The notes: generated by a model from the sequence alone, not told the origin. Counted from the first letter of the stretch, positions 49,204-59,694 are shown. The stretch is 64,000 bases of DNA from Paenibacillus pabuli (GCF_039831995.1 NZ_JBDOIO010000003.1:3834325-3898324); one strand, 5' to 3'. Program-made: numbers and translations.

Positions 49204-51177
49204 TTATAGCTTGAAACGTTCGATCATGCTCTGCAGATCTTCAGCCATGCGAGACAATGCAGCAGAGGAAGCTGCAACCTCTTCCATCGTGGCAAGCTGC
49301 TCCTGTGCTGCAGCAGAGCCATCTTCCGTACCGGAAGCGATCTGATCGGATAAAACAATGGTATCATTGACCGCTTTAGTTACATGGTTCATTCCACCAT
49401 CAATTTGACGAGATGCCGCAGACACTTCTCCGGCCTGAGCAGCAACGAGCTGCACAGCGTCCCGAATCGTACGGAACGCATCTCCCGCTTCGGTAATAAG
49501 CTCTGAACCTTTCACCATGCCTTCACCTGTACGTGCAAAGGTGGACTGCACCGCGTACGTTTTCTCCTGCATTTCACGCATTAATTCATTAATCCGCTCA
49601 GCAGAGCTGCCCGAATTGTGCGCCAAAGCTTTGACCTCATTTGCAACAACAGCAAATCCGCGTCCTTGCTCTCCCGCTCTGGCAGCCTCAATGGTCGCAT
49701 TCAACGCGAGAATATTGGTCTGTTTCGCAATGGAGGTAATTTCGGTAACAATCTGAATAATCTCTTCATTTTTCGCTCGGAGATCCTCAATGACTGCCGC
49801 CATAGCTTCACTCTCTTCATTGACCTGCTGAATATGAGCGACGGCCTCTTCCACGGTTACCATTCCGGCTTCGGACTTGTTCGAAGCTTCCCCTGCAATG
49901 CGGGCCGTCTCTTCAGCACTGGAAGAGATTTCTTTGACCCCAATGGACATCTCTCCGACAAGCTGACCTGTTGCCGCAAGACTATCATTTTGTTTGGTCG
50001 TTCCTTCCGCTGCATTCTGCATCAGCTCGGCGACCTGTTCTGTTGCCTTGGACGTCTGTTCCGAACTGGCCATCAATTCTTCGGAAGATGCTGCGAGCTG
50101 GCTCGACGTATCGTGCACTTCTCCAAGAACATTGCGCAGTGATGAAGTCATGGAATCGAAGCTGTCTCCAAGCTGTCCAAATTCATCCCGCCGCTTCAGC
50201 CCTACGTGAACCGTAAGGTCCCCGGCGCTTACCTTGGATGCGGCCTGGGTGAGCTGCTGCAATGGGCGAATAATACCCCGGATGATGAAAATGAGCAGGA
50301 TCATTCCGATGACCAATGAACCCCCCACAAGCGTATAGGTTCGAATCATGATCGGTCTAACTGCTTCATCTGCTTCGGAAGGCAGCATCTCACCAACGAT
50401 TTTCCACCCGGTCGCCGGGTTGGTGAAATATACAGCTTCCACTTCTTGCCCTTCATACGTGTACTTCACGGTTCCCTTGTCACTAGCGTACATTTCATTA
50501 ATATAGTCCTGGTCTGACTGCACACCTGATTCGATATTGTAATGGAACAGGAACTTTCCGCCATTGTCCAGCATGTACAGCTTTCCCTTTTCACCAATAT
50601 GAATCTGATCTACGTTTTCTTTCAAATGGTTAAGACTAACATTGGCTCCAAATACACCTTTGCCATCAGCAAGCTTGGCAGAGGCAGTCACGACCCACTC
50701 TCCTGTTGTTGCTGACTGGAATGTGTCTGAAATAATAGGTTCATTTGATGCCATGCCCATCGTATACCAGCTGCGTTCCCGCGGATCATAGATCTGCTGT
50801 CCAGGATCAGGAGACTTCATCCAGCTTCCATCTTCGGCACCGATCGTCAGAACACCCAGTTCTTTATGGTTTTCCGACATATGGTCCATTTGTTTTTGTA
50901 GCGCAGGCGATTTATTAATAACATCCTCAGAAGTAAAACCCGCGGCAAGCTGTGCAGCGTTATCCTTCTCCATGTTGAGCATCTGATCAATCTGTAAACT
51001 GAGCATCTCTGTTTTGGCCTGTGCAGAATGCAGGAGTTCTTCCCTGACCCGTTCTGCAGCTTTATCGTAAGATAACCAACCAACGGTGATGCTTGGTACA
51101 ATCAAAAATAGAAGCAGCGCTGCGACCAGACGTTTTTTTACGGTTGGCGCAAACCATTGTTGAAACCTTTTCTTCAT
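49204..51177 (-). CDS. Methyl-accepting chemotaxis protein with dCache sensor
   Basis: A 657-residue transmembrane chemoreceptor. Transmembrane helix 1 lies near 17-36 and helix 2 near 280-302. The extracellular part between them is dCache-like ([37 protein letters not shown]). A HAMP domain follows ([22 protein letters not shown]), then a long coiled-coil MCP signalling domain with the hairpin tip [37 protein letters not shown]. The final residues ([14 protein letters not shown]) are usual for Bacillus-type receptors. It is monocistronic. Cache domains of this sort often bind amino or organic acids; the ligand is unknown. Confidence 0.93.
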   Translation of the reverse strand: MKKRFQQWFAPTVKKRLVAALLLFLIVPSITVGWLSYDKAAERVREELLHSAQAKTEMLSLQIDQMLNMEKDNAAQLAAGFTSEDVINKSPALQKQMDHMSENHKELGVLTIGAEDGSWMKSPDPGQQIYDPRERSWYTMGMASNEPIISDTFQSATTGEWVVTASAKLADGKGVFGANVSLNHLKENVDQIHIGEKGKLYMLDNGGKFLFHYNIESGVQSDQDYINEMYASDKGTVKYTYEGQEVEAVYFTNPATGWKIVGEMLPSEADEAVRPIMIRTYTLVGGSLVIGMILLIFIIRGIIRPLQQLTQAASKVSAGDLTVHVGLKRRDEFGQLGDSFDSMTSSLRNVLGEVHDTSSQLAASSEELMASSEQTSKATEQVAELMQNAAEGTTKQNDSLAATGQLVGEMSIGVKEISSSAEETARIAGEASNKSEAGMVTVEEAVAHIQQVNEESEAMAAVIEDLRAKNEEIIQIVTEITSIAKQTNILALNATIEAARAGEQGRGFAVVANEVKALAHNSGSSAERINELMREMQEKTYAVQSTFARTGEGMVKGSELITEAGDAFRTIRDAVQLVAAQAGEVSAASRQIDGGMNHVTKAVNDTIVLSDQIASGTEDGSAAAQEQLATMEEVAASSAALSRMAEDLQSMIERFKL

Positions 51178-51390
51178 TTAACTATCCCCCATCATCATCT
51201 TCACCTTCTTTTTATCGGACGAACATCGTGAAAACATTATGTATAAATACTAAATATCGTCGAAATTCTATTATTTCTGTTAGGCTCTTATGTTTGCTGG
51301 TTCTCCATCCATTTTGACCCCCTCCACGAGATCGTTTACAATATTTCGTAAGCTGGTTATCCATGAAAAGTCTGGAAGGAGAGGATTCAA

Positions 51391-52845
51391 ATCACACGTA
51401 GATCGCCTCACGTGCATCAATCGGTTTCTAAGGCATATTTATCCCTATTTCGTATTCTGCTCGCGTTCATTCTGGTTGCAGGGCCGATGCTGGGACAATT
51501 CAGCACATCCATATCGGCTGCACAGAACACGCAAGCAGTTCTTATTGAAGTGAATGGCGAACCACAATCTTGGAAGAATGCACCTCAGATCTACAAAGGA
51601 TCAACGTACGTACCCCTTAGGGATGTCGTCCAGTCGGTAAAAGGTTCCTTGAAATGGGATAATCGTACCAAAACGGCTACCATCACCGTCGGAAGAGATA
51701 CTTTGGTTCACCAGTCCGGCAGCGACTCGATCAAGGTCAACCACGTTCGCCTGGATGCAGGCGTGAAATCCCGTACGGTTAAAGGTACGCTTATGGTACC
51801 TGTCCGTCCTATGGCGAATGCCCTGAAAGCCGATATTAAAGTCGGCCGCACCTCATCTGGTCAGATGAGCGTGAACATCCAAACCGACAAAGTCAGTTTG
51901 CTGGAGGACGAAGTGACCAGCGTGGATGCTTATTTGCGTGAAATCCAATTCCCGGGCATGGCCCTAATTGCACGCAATGGTGATGTACTACTTCGTCAAG
52001 GATATGGACTGGCCGATGAGAAAACGATGAACCGACCGGACCAGAAGACAAGAATTGCTTCACTGAGCAAATCCTTCACGGCAGCTTCCATTCTCAGCCT
52101 CGCGGAAGATGGCAAGCTGAATGTAGAAGATCCCATCTCCAAATACATCTCTGGTATTCCGAAGGGTGACGAGATGACTCTGCATATGCTGTTATCTCAA
52201 ACTTCCGGCCTTCCGTCCGCATTTGGCCGGGGTGAAGGAACCTCACTGGAAGAAACGGTAGAGGAGATCCGGCACAAAACGCTGAAGTTCGAACCGGGCA
52301 CTGCCTATCTCTACAGCAACAGCGGCTATGTGCTGCTCGCCTACGTGATTGAACAAGTATCCGGCATGAGTTATGCCGACTATGTTCAACAAACGATTCT
52401 GAAGCCGCTCGGCATGAAAAACTCGGGTGAGGCATCACGGAAGGTCAAAACCATCAGTGGCTTCGTCGCAGAAGATAACAAGTGGGTGCCTGCTCCTTAT
52501 TACGTATCACAATCGGGATCAGGGACGATCTATTCGACGGTTGACGATATGCTTAAATGGGACCGCGCATTGTACACCGATCAGATCCTGAGTCAGGAGA
52601 CGATTGAACAGATGTACAAGCCCTACTCGGACAAAAATTATGGCTACGCCTGGATCCTTAAGGAGAACGGCAATAATCGTACGGTCTTCCATAATGGCAG
52701 CGGCGGCGGTTTTGCCACAGCCTTCTCTCGCAATCTGTCAGACGACGTAACCATTATTCTACTTGGTAATCATGCGGGCATGGATATGACTTCTCTGATG
52801 GATGAAGTAGAGGCACGGACCGCCAAAGCATTGAAATTGCAATAA
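51391..52845 (+). CDS. Secreted serine hydrolase (class C beta-lactamase-like) with stalk domain
   Basis: A two-domain exported protein. After a signal peptide (core ILLAFILVAGPMLG, cleavage near SISAAQ) comes a copper-amine-oxidase-N-type stalk (VLIEVNGEPQSWKNAPQIYKGSTYVPLRDVV). The beta-lactamase-fold domain follows, with S-x-x-K (SLSK; S217 counted from the GTG), Y-x-N (YSNSG) and HNGSGGG near the end. It is probably a D,D-peptidase or esterase acting at the cell wall. The GTG at 51412 is 30 nt from the AAGGAGAGG site; in-frame ATC at 51391 is 6-9 nt from it and yields an ideal basic signal-peptide start (TRRSPHVHQ). I give 51391, with GTG 51412 as alternative. Confidence 0.8.
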   Translation: MTRRSPHVHQSVSKAYLSLFRILLAFILVAGPMLGQFSTSISAAQNTQAVLIEVNGEPQSWKNAPQIYKGSTYVPLRDVVQSVKGSLKWDNRTKTATITVGRDTLVHQSGSDSIKVNHVRLDAGVKSRTVKGTLMVPVRPMANALKADIKVGRTSSGQMSVNIQTDKVSLLEDEVTSVDAYLREIQFPGMALIARNGDVLLRQGYGLADEKTMNRPDQKTRIASLSKSFTAASILSLAEDGKLNVEDPISKYISGIPKGDEMTLHMLLSQTSGLPSAFGRGEGTSLEETVEEIRHKTLKFEPGTAYLYSNSGYVLLAYVIEQVSGMSYADYVQQTILKPLGMKNSGEASRKVKTISGFVAEDNKWVPAPYYVSQSGSGTIYSTVDDMLKWDRALYTDQILSQETIEQMYKPYSDKNYGYAWILKENGNNRTVFHNGSGGGFATAFSRNLSDDVTIILLGNHAGMDMTSLMDEVEARTAKALKLQ

Positions 52846-52860
52846 TTGGTTTATACGCAA

Positions 52861-52897
52861 CAAAAGAGACGGCCCTCCTTAGGGTCGTCTCTTTCGT
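52861..52897 (+). terminator. Intrinsic terminator after the serine hydrolase
   Basis: AAAGAGACG-x-CCCT pairs with AGGG-x-CGTCTCTTT around CCTT. Confidence 0.82.
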
Positions 52898-53183
52898 CTA
52901 TATGATACTTCACCACCGTTGAAAGATGAACTTAGCTATTGTACAGGATCCATCTGATGAACAACCGAATAATGGAGCTATATCAGATTCACCGGGAGCT
53001 TTCCGTTAAAGGGGGGATGCCCTCAAGTAAAAATTAAATAAATCAATAAAAGAAACATTTTTACATTTTTGTTGTTTATATATTGCAGTAAATTTATGGG
53101 AGGGAATTTGTTATTTACCGATTCAGGAACTTAGAATTTCCATGTCGGTGAGTTACAAGCTCTAAAATTGTTGAGGTGTATTC
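52898..53183. other. Intergenic region before the amidase gene
   Basis: About 290 bases, AT-rich toward the amidase. A tiny 27-codon frame at about 52928 has no convincing start site. The amidase promoter probably lies near 53050-53100. No gene called. Confidence 0.4.
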
Positions 53184-54599
53184 ATGAAGAAAACCATTGT
53201 ACTTATGTTTATAAGCCTATTCTTTCTTTTTCTGTTTCCTGTTCAGGGAAATGCCGCTGCGAACACGTCTAAAATCTTCTTGAATGGAGAGGAATTGTCT
53301 CTCCCGAGTGATGTCCAGGTGACCATCGTCAATAAAAATGTCATGATCCCGATCCGAGTCGTTGCGGAAAATTTGAAGTTCGATGTCGATTGGAATCAAC
53401 AAGCCCGTCAGGTGAAGATACAGCAAAATGAAAAAATGATTTCTCTCACCGTTGACCAAAAGCAAGCCATGGTTGCTGACAAACAGGTTACCCTGAATAC
53501 AGCTCCGCAAATTTTAAACAAAACGCTGGTGGTGCCCATTCGATTTGTCAGTGAACAGATGGGACTTAGCGTAATGTGGGACAACCGAGAGAAGATCGTG
53601 TACTTAACGGGTACCCATAATGAGTCCGCCGAAGCATCTGGGGATGATTCAGGAGATAGCGACACCATCTCGTTAACCCATGTAACCGATATCGTTTTTG
53701 CCGACAATCAGCTTGTCGTGTCCCTGGATGGGGAAAAAGTGCAGCCGGTCATATCCACCTTGAAGAACCCGGATCGACTGGTTGTGGACTTGCCTGGAAC
53801 GGTCTTTGGTGACCTGGCACAGCCGCTTAATCAGGGGTTTAATGGCAAGTTGGATGTAAACGGATATCCCAATGTATCCGAAGTGAGATATTCCCTATTT
53901 AAACGGGATCCCGGACAAGTTCGGATTGTGGTTGAGTTGAACAATGTAAAAGACGTGCAGTTCGATCAAAACATTATTGCCGACAAGCTGCTTATCGATC
54001 TTAACGTTTCGGGAGACAATGTCACGCCCGTGCCGGTGACTCCTGCCCTCGATACAGGACGTAAAGTTGTGGTTATTGATCCAGGTCATGGGGGCAGTGA
54101 CCCAGGGGCAATAAGTATCACCAATAAACCTGAGAAGGAATACGTTCTGGCATTGGCTCTAAAGGTACAAGCTCTCCTGCTCAACGAGCCGGATATTGAT
54201 TTGGTCATGACACGTGACAGTGATATCTATCCCACACGTTCCGAGCGCGTTGAACTAGCGAATCAGTTAAATGCGGATGTCTTTGTCTCTATACACGGCA
54301 ACAGTGTAACGTCCTCACCTCAGGCATCAGGAACAGAAACATATTATTATCAGCGCAGCAGCAGCAAGGACCTGGCCAATATCATTCATCAACACTTGGT
54401 GAAGGCTCTGGGATTCAAGGATAGGGGTGTCAAGAATGGCAGCTTGCAGGTGATTCGGGAAACGACCATGCCTGCAGTGCTCTTGGAAATTGGTTTCCTG
54501 AGCAATGCTGCCGAAGAAAAGGCCATGTCCTCCGAGGAAGTTCAAGAGAAAGCTGCACAAGCAATAGTTGATGGAATCAAGGAATATCTAGGGATATAA
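53184..54599 (+). CDS. N-acetylmuramoyl-L-alanine amidase with stalk and AMIN domains
   Basis: A 471-residue exported cell-wall hydrolase. The signal peptide ends near GNAAA. A copper-amine-oxidase-N-type stalk (about 30-140) is followed by an acidic linker and an AMIN domain (about 163-275, RLVVDLPG...VRIVVEL). The C-terminal Amidase_3 domain holds the zinc ligands H302 (DPGHGG), E319 and H371 (SIHGN) and the catalytic E435 (LEIGFLSN). It cleaves the bond between MurNAc and L-Ala. GAGGTG precedes the ATG. It lies 32 nt upstream of the GerMN lipoprotein and is probably co-transcribed with it. Confidence 0.93.
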   Translation: MKKTIVLMFISLFFLFLFPVQGNAAANTSKIFLNGEELSLPSDVQVTIVNKNVMIPIRVVAENLKFDVDWNQQARQVKIQQNEKMISLTVDQKQAMVADKQVTLNTAPQILNKTLVVPIRFVSEQMGLSVMWDNREKIVYLTGTHNESAEASGDDSGDSDTISLTHVTDIVFADNQLVVSLDGEKVQPVISTLKNPDRLVVDLPGTVFGDLAQPLNQGFNGKLDVNGYPNVSEVRYSLFKRDPGQVRIVVELNNVKDVQFDQNIIADKLLIDLNVSGDNVTPVPVTPALDTGRKVVVIDPGHGGSDPGAISITNKPEKEYVLALALKVQALLLNEPDIDLVMTRDSDIYPTRSERVELANQLNADVFVSIHGNSVTSSPQASGTETYYYQRSSSKDLANIIHQHLVKALGFKDRGVKNGSLQVIRETTMPAVLLEIGFLSNAAEEKAMSSEEVQEKAAQAIVDGIKEYLGI

Positions 54600-54631
54600 A
54601 ATATAACGTTATACCAAACGGAGGATGTGAT

Positions 54632-55192
54632 TTGTTGAAACGAAAGATGGGATACGGACTACTATTTTTGTTCATTCTTATCATTGCCGCGGGGTGTGCC
54701 CAGAAGCCAGTGAGTGAATCCGGAACGAATGAACCCAACCATTCCGGAAGCGTACAGCCTGCCAACAATGGTGGGACCCAGGTTGAGCCAAACAAGGAAC
54801 AGAAGCAAACTGTTGAAGTATACTTCGCCGATACACAGGTGCTGGAACTTGAAAAAAGAGAAGTTGAGTTGGAGTTTATAGAGGACGACGAGAAGTACAA
54901 AAAAACATTTGAAGCCTTACAAAACAATGACGATACCGCGCTGGTCTCTTTATAGGAAAAGGTTGAACTGCTCTCTGTCCAATCTGCCGAGGATACATTG
55001 ACTTTGGATGTTCATATCCCCGATGAAGCCAAGCTTGGTACCAGTGGGGAATTGCTGGCCTTGGAAGCTTTGACCACAACGATGTTTCAGTTTGATGAAA
55101 TAAACCGTTTGGAAGTGCTTGTGGACGGAGAAGCGCTCGATAGTCTAATGGGTCATTCGGAACTCGAGCACCCCATTCAACGTGAACCATAG
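54632..55192 (+). pseudogene. GerMN-domain lipoprotein interrupted by an in-frame amber codon
   Basis: The frame opens at TTG 54632 (GGAGG upstream) and encodes a lipoprotein signal (FILIIAAGC), a polar linker and the first part of a GerMN domain, then stops at TAG 54953-54955. The same frame continues to 55192 with convincing GerMN sequence (VELLSVQSAEDTLTLDVHIPDE, GELLALEALTTTMFQFDEI, VLVDGEALDSLMGH). TAG sits where GerMN proteins usually have Trp (ALVSL-W-E), one G-to-A change from TGG. The gene is thus a recent nonsense mutant, or a sequencing error. GerMN lipoproteins (GerM-type) work with cell-wall amidases in sporulation and germination, fitting the neighbour. Confidence 0.85.
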
Positions 55193-55213
55193 TCCTCAAA
55201 AAATAAAATGGAA

Positions 55214-55235
55214 AGAACGTCCCCAAGGACGCTCT
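55214..55235 (-). terminator. Hairpin between GerMN and beta-CASP genes
   Basis: AGAxCGTCC pairs with GGACGxTCT around CCAA. A T-rich stretch follows on the minus strand, so it probably terminates the ABC/beta-CASP operon. Confidence 0.5.
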
Positions 55236-55287
55236 CAACTGATACATTATGGCATTATGATGCATTGATCTCATTTTAATTTCATGT

Positions 55288-56793
55288 TTAGACATAGAGC
55301 TCATCCCCGGGAGACAATGAATATACCTCTGCTTCCGGAGATGGGCTATTTCTGAGCAAGTTCTCTCTCAACCTGTCCGTTTCTGCCTTGTCTGCGTGTA
55401 CCAGCACAGTATGCCGCGCAGGCACCCGCTGCAGCATTCTCTCGACATCCAGCCAGCCCTGATGCACTTTATAACGGACTTTCTGCACCTCGCACACGCC
55501 ATACTCAGCCGGATTCTGTGCTAGCTTCTGTGCAAAAGTGCCAACAGCCGCATGTCCGGTGAGCAAGATCAAGTTCTCGCAGCTCTCCGCCAGCTGGCTA
55601 TAGTACCAACGGGCAAGCGAAGACTGCATCATGCCGTCTGGAATGAACCATAGGGAAGCTGCATGTTGGTTCAGCAGTCGCTCCCGATCTTCCCAATTCT
55701 TGGGCAGATGCCAGGATTGACCATCCAAAAATTGTCCAATGGTATACGTTAATGGACCCTTGAGATACGTTTCCTTTTCTCTCAGCCAGTATGGGACACG
55801 CAGCAGCTGCTTCATGCCATCTACGAGTCCCTGTTCAACGATCATCGGAACGCCCGGGTACCGCTCTTGTGCCCATAATATGATCTCCTGACCACGGCCA
55901 ACCGAGGGCATCGGCAGCAATACTTTGCCCCCACGGGCAATGGTCTGGCGAATGGCGTGGTCCAGCTGTTCCAATTTTTCTGCTTGTGTATCCCGGTCGG
56001 TACCATATGCAGCATCCACAATCGCCAGATCCATCACTTGATCCATGCACCGTTTTGTTAACGAAGAAGTCAAGGATATCTCGGAAATCCTAGAGTTCCC
56101 GGTTGCCATCGCTAGTTCCGTCAGTGACTCTCCAGCTAATTGTATCCCATCACTGACAGCCATACCCTGAGACAATTGCGAATTATTTATACGGCTGCTT
56201 CTACGCTCTCTGCCTCGAAACAGGCTCGCCAATTTCAGTGCCTCTGCCGCACAATCTTCCTGCAGAAGCATGGACTCGGACGTATAGTCCCCGGAATAGA
56301 AGATCCGTTTACCCTCCATCTCAAGTGCAAACCATACCGATCCGGCAAGATGGCCACTGCGTCCCCATAACACGTGCAGACCAGGAACCATCTCGAACCA
56401 GATCCCGGACTTGGCCTCATCCTCCAAATACCTGTAACGTATGGACTTCTCGTCTGTTTCCTCATAGGGAAGATCATATCCTGCACGCTCCATATTGCTG
56501 CGCCACGCCCGGAAATAGGTGTCCAGCTGCTCCCTTGTCTCGCGTGTCGTCCATACTTCACCCTGATAGCCCATCTTATACAACAAGGGAATGGCAACGG
56601 AATGATCCTCATGCGCGTGGGACAGCAGAACAGCATCCAGGGTTGATACAAGTTCGGGCTCGATCAGCGGGTACTCTCCTGCTCCTTCTTTTTTCACGCC
56701 ACAATCCATTAAAATATGAGTCCTGTCTCCGCTCAAGAGATAGGCGGAGCGGCCATGCTCGCCTGCCCCGCCCCATACGTTCAGTTTCATCAT
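55288..56793 (-). CDS. Beta-CASP-type metallo-beta-lactamase-fold hydrolase
   Basis: A 501-residue MBL-fold protein. MBL motifs are the D of HILMDCG, H-A-H-E-D-H (LLSHAHEDH), GRSGHLAGS (third His) and IFYSGDYT (metal-bridging Asp). A roughly 200-residue beta-CASP insert follows with DAAYG (motif A), GHAAVGTFAQKL (motif B) and VHADKAE (motif C), as in RNA-processing nucleases of the CPSF73/RNase J superfamily. The ATG at 56793 overlaps the permease stop by 4 nt (ATGA), so the two are translationally coupled. An RNase-like enzyme in an ABC operon is unusual; its substrate is unknown. Confidence 0.85.
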   Translation of the reverse strand: MMKLNVWGGAGEHGRSAYLLSGDRTHILMDCGVKKEGAGEYPLIEPELVSTLDAVLLSHAHEDHSVAIPLLYKMGYQGEVWTTRETREQLDTYFRAWRSNMERAGYDLPYEETDEKSIRYRYLEDEAKSGIWFEMVPGLHVLWGRSGHLAGSVWFALEMEGKRIFYSGDYTSESMLLQEDCAAEALKLASLFRGRERRSSRINNSQLSQGMAVSDGIQLAGESLTELAMATGNSRISEISLTSSLTKRCMDQVMDLAIVDAAYGTDRDTQAEKLEQLDHAIRQTIARGGKVLLPMPSVGRGQEIILWAQERYPGVPMIVEQGLVDGMKQLLRVPYWLREKETYLKGPLTYTIGQFLDGQSWHLPKNWEDRERLLNQHAASLWFIPDGMMQSSLARWYYSQLAESCENLILLTGHAAVGTFAQKLAQNPAEYGVCEVQKVRYKVHQGWLDVERMLQRVPARHTVLVHADKAETDRLRENLLRNSPSPEAEVYSLSPGDELYV

Positions 56794-58475
56794 GATGCAT
56801 TCCACTTTCTCTTCGAATTCAATAGTTCAATGCCGAGCAGCATCAGTACCGTCATGCCGACCGTTACAACAGCCATGGCCATTCCGAGCGACACCTGACC
56901 TTGTTCAAACTGTGCAAAAATGTACGTTGCCGACGTCTGCATGGACGGCGGGAGAATTAACAATGAGCCTACGAGCTCACGTGTGGCAATAGTGAATGTC
57001 ATCATCCAACCGGCCAGCATGCCGGGAATGATCAGCGGCACAAGAATGCGCCGAAGAATATACAGCGGCTTTCCGCCAAACACCTGACCTGCCTGGAACA
57101 AGGTTCCGTCGATCTGGGTGAAGCTCGATTTCACGTACTGCACCGTATATGGCAGAAACAGAACGACATACGTCAGCACCACCATCCCGTACGTGTTGTA
57201 CAGGGTGACAGGCATCCATGGCGAATTCCAGAACAGGATCAGACCTACAACCATAACAATGCCTGGTACGGTGTTGGGCAGCAGGCTGAACAGATCAATC
57301 ACACGCTGCATGAATGAGGATGACTTGCCAATCGCCAGCGCAAATCCTGTACCGATCACCACCGCAACGGTGGAAGCGGCAAGGGACAATCCCAGACTAT
57401 TCCCGATGGCTTTCATGCTAACCGAGCCCCAGGAGAGCAGATCCCGAAAGTGATCCAGCGTTACATTGTCCAGAGACAATCCGGCCCCGCGCAGCTTCAT
57501 TGTCGAAGCCGCAATGATGGAGAAGTACGGAATACCCACAGATAGAATGAGAAGCACTGCAAGATAGATACCGCACAGCCATCCCGCTCCTCCGCGAAGA
57601 GAATATCGTTTAGACCGCTGTCCCTTGCCTCCCACCAGACGGTACGTGAATTTACGACTCATGGCAGACTGCATGTACCACATGACAAGACATACGGACA
57701 ACAGCACCGATGCAAGTGAGGTGGCCTTGCCGAAGTCAATCGGCCAACTGGAAATATATTTGTGGATCTCCGAGGTCATGACGTAGTACCCGATACGGCG
57801 GCCGAAGGTGGCCGGAGTTCCGAATTCCGCAATCGTTTTGACAAAAACAAGCATGATCCCCATCCCATAGGAAGATAACAGTAAGGGTAAAATAATGCGT
57901 CTGAACCGGTATCCCGCAGGTGCCCCGTGAACCGATCCTGCCTCTTCCAGATTGCCGCCGATGCGAATCAGCGCATCCCGCAGCAGCAAGTACAGAAATG
58001 GGAATAGATGCAGGCTCATGATCAGCACCATGCCCCAGAAACTGAAAAAGAGCTCGCTCCATTTCTCAGCTGATGACACCCACTGCTGCAGGTATCCCCC
58101 TTTTTGCATAAACAAAATCCAGCCCATCGAACCGATATACGGAGGTGTCATGAACGGAATCATCAGGATCACGTCCACCCAGCGGTGCTGTCCCATACGG
58201 GTCTTGGCCATCATCCAGGCCAGCGGCAGGGCCAGCAAGGTGGTGACGGCAACAACACAGATGCCCAGCCAGACGGAATTAAGCAGTACACCGGATAAAT
58301 GGTGACCGGTAATCGTCCGGATCGGAGCCATCCAGTCCCATTGTCCATCCGGATACACGCTCTGCCAGAAAATCAGCAGCAATGGTACGCCAATACTTAT
58401 AGTCAGCAGAAAGAGGGCCAGAATCACGCCCACTCTCCGAAAAATACGGTTGTTGTCCAGTACAACAGGTTTCAC
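56790..58475 (-). CDS. ABC transporter permease, double-domain (FbpB/AfuB type)
   Basis: A permease of about 561 residues with two fused binding-protein-dependent modules, each of about six helices. EAA-type loops are LEEAGSVHGAPAGYRFRRIILPLL and LFQAGQVFGGKPLYILRRILVPLI. This is the organisation of ferric-iron (FbpB), sulfate-like and 2-aminoethylphosphonate importers. GTG at 58475 is preferred: GAGGTG lies 6 nt upstream, and the longer frame adds 11 residues. It is the third gene of the operon ATPase, binding protein, permease, beta-CASP hydrolase. Confidence 0.9.
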   Translation of the reverse strand: MKPVVLDNNRIFRRVGVILALFLLTISIGVPLLLIFWQSVYPDGQWDWMAPIRTITGHHLSGVLLNSVWLGICVVAVTTLLALPLAWMMAKTRMGQHRWVDVILMIPFMTPPYIGSMGWILFMQKGGYLQQWVSSAEKWSELFFSFWGMVLIMSLHLFPFLYLLLRDALIRIGGNLEEAGSVHGAPAGYRFRRIILPLLLSSYGMGIMLVFVKTIAEFGTPATFGRRIGYYVMTSEIHKYISSWPIDFGKATSLASVLLSVCLVMWYMQSAMSRKFTYRLVGGKGQRSKRYSLRGGAGWLCGIYLAVLLILSVGIPYFSIIAASTMKLRGAGLSLDNVTLDHFRDLLSWGSVSMKAIGNSLGLSLAASTVAVVIGTGFALAIGKSSSFMQRVIDLFSLLPNTVPGIVMVVGLILFWNSPWMPVTLYNTYGMVVLTYVVLFLPYTVQYVKSSFTQIDGTLFQAGQVFGGKPLYILRRILVPLIIPGMLAGWMMTFTIATRELVGSLLILPPSMQTSATYIFAQFEQGQVSLGMAMAVVTVGMTVLMLLGIELLNSKRKWNAS

Positions 58476-58554
58476 TGATTTCACCTCACATGACTTCCAC
58501 CAAGACACTCGTTACACTTGTTGCCGAATGTTCTTCAGTATTGTTTCAACGATT

Positions 58555-59625
58555 TTATTTGAAAATCTCGGAGAAACGAGCCGCTGTCTCATCACCGTGT
58601 TCACTCATCCAGTTCCAGTCCACTTTCAGCTGCGGGATATCTTTCAGATTGGCCCGGTTGCTCGCTTCAATATCTTCGCGGCCCGGAATCAGGTACGCAT
58701 CAGCAACCAGCTTCTGTGCTTCATCGGACAACAGATAGTCGATAAACGCCTTGGCGTTTTCTACATTTTGGCTTGATTTCAGGATTGCAGCCGGTCTTGG
58801 GCTGATAACAGTCCCTTCCTCTGGATATACGATGTCCAGTGGTTCGCCTTTATCCTTAGAGGAATATGCCATGTAATCGACACCTGCCGCAACGATGCTT
58901 TTGGCTCCCGTAATTACCGGATCAAGGGCTTCCTGGTTCGCACCCGCCATGGCCACACCATTCGCTTTGTAGCTGTCCAGCAAATCCCACCCTTGATCAC
59001 CGTTCACACTCAGGTACCCTGTAATGAAGTCCAGTGCAGAACCGGACAACGTTGGATCCGGAATATTTACAGCGTCTTTCCAGGCTGGTGTAGCGAGTTC
59101 AGCCCAGCTTGTCGGTGGCGTAGACACCAGCTTGGTGTTGTACACAATTCCGAGTGCCGAAGCACTTGAACTGAAATAGTTGCCTTCTGTATCTGACCAG
59201 TCCTTATTCAGCTTGTCAGCATTGGCTGCTTCAGGGTATGGAAGCGTCAAACCGTCCGCTTTGAGCGCCTGTGCTGAAGGCAAAGAGGCAAGAATGACGA
59301 CATCGGCCACAGGATTGGATTTTTCAGCCTCCATACGGGCGAGAATTTTACCAGTTGTTCCCTGGAACATCTCTACTTCAATACCTGTTTTGGCCGTAAA
59401 TCCGCTCACGATATTATCTGCCAGCTTTTGTGGCCCTGCACTATACAACACCAGTTTGCCGCCTGCTGTTTCGGTTGGTTGAGCTGCTGCTGCGGTACTT
59501 CCCTCTCCCGCAGATTGTCCTGCGTTTCCAGCGGTTGAGTTCGTACTGCATCCAAACAAGCTAATGCTCATCACCGCTGTTAACAGCAGCATTGCACTTT
59601 TTTTCCGTGTTTTCATTCCTAACAT
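58555..59625 (-). CDS. ABC transporter substrate-binding lipoprotein (AfuA/FbpA-like)
   Basis: A protein of about 356 residues with a lipobox (SLFGC) and Ala/Gly/Ser-rich linker. The mature domain (KLVLYSAGPQKLADNIVSGFTAKTGIEVEMFQGTTGKILARMEAE) is typical of the iron/2-aminoethylphosphonate/thiamine-type cluster of binding proteins. The twin tyrosines of true ferric binders are not obvious, and no Fur box was seen upstream, so iron is not assured. GGAGATGGAA precedes an adjacent GTG and ATG pair (59628, 59625). It lies 66 nt after the ATPase gene. Confidence 0.88.
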   Translation of the reverse strand: MLGMKTRKKSAMLLLTAVMSISLFGCSTNSTAGNAGQSAGEGSTAAAAQPTETAGGKLVLYSAGPQKLADNIVSGFTAKTGIEVEMFQGTTGKILARMEAEKSNPVADVVILASLPSAQALKADGLTLPYPEAANADKLNKDWSDTEGNYFSSSASALGIVYNTKLVSTPPTSWAELATPAWKDAVNIPDPTLSGSALDFITGYLSVNGDQGWDLLDSYKANGVAMAGANQEALDPVITGAKSIVAAGVDYMAYSSKDKGEPLDIVYPEEGTVISPRPAAILKSSQNVENAKAFIDYLLSDEAQKLVADAYLIPGREDIEASNRANLKDIPQLKVDWNWMSEHGDETAARFSEIFK

Positions 59626-59694
59626 CACATTCCATCTCCCTTGGTTTATATATTTTTTCTGCTATATTTTTTTCTGATTTCCGCTTCAAGCTTC

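Noticed and set aside
52928..53011. A 27-codon frame between the serine hydrolase and the amidase.
   Set aside because: Only a weak start signal and no hydrophobic segment; too short to support.
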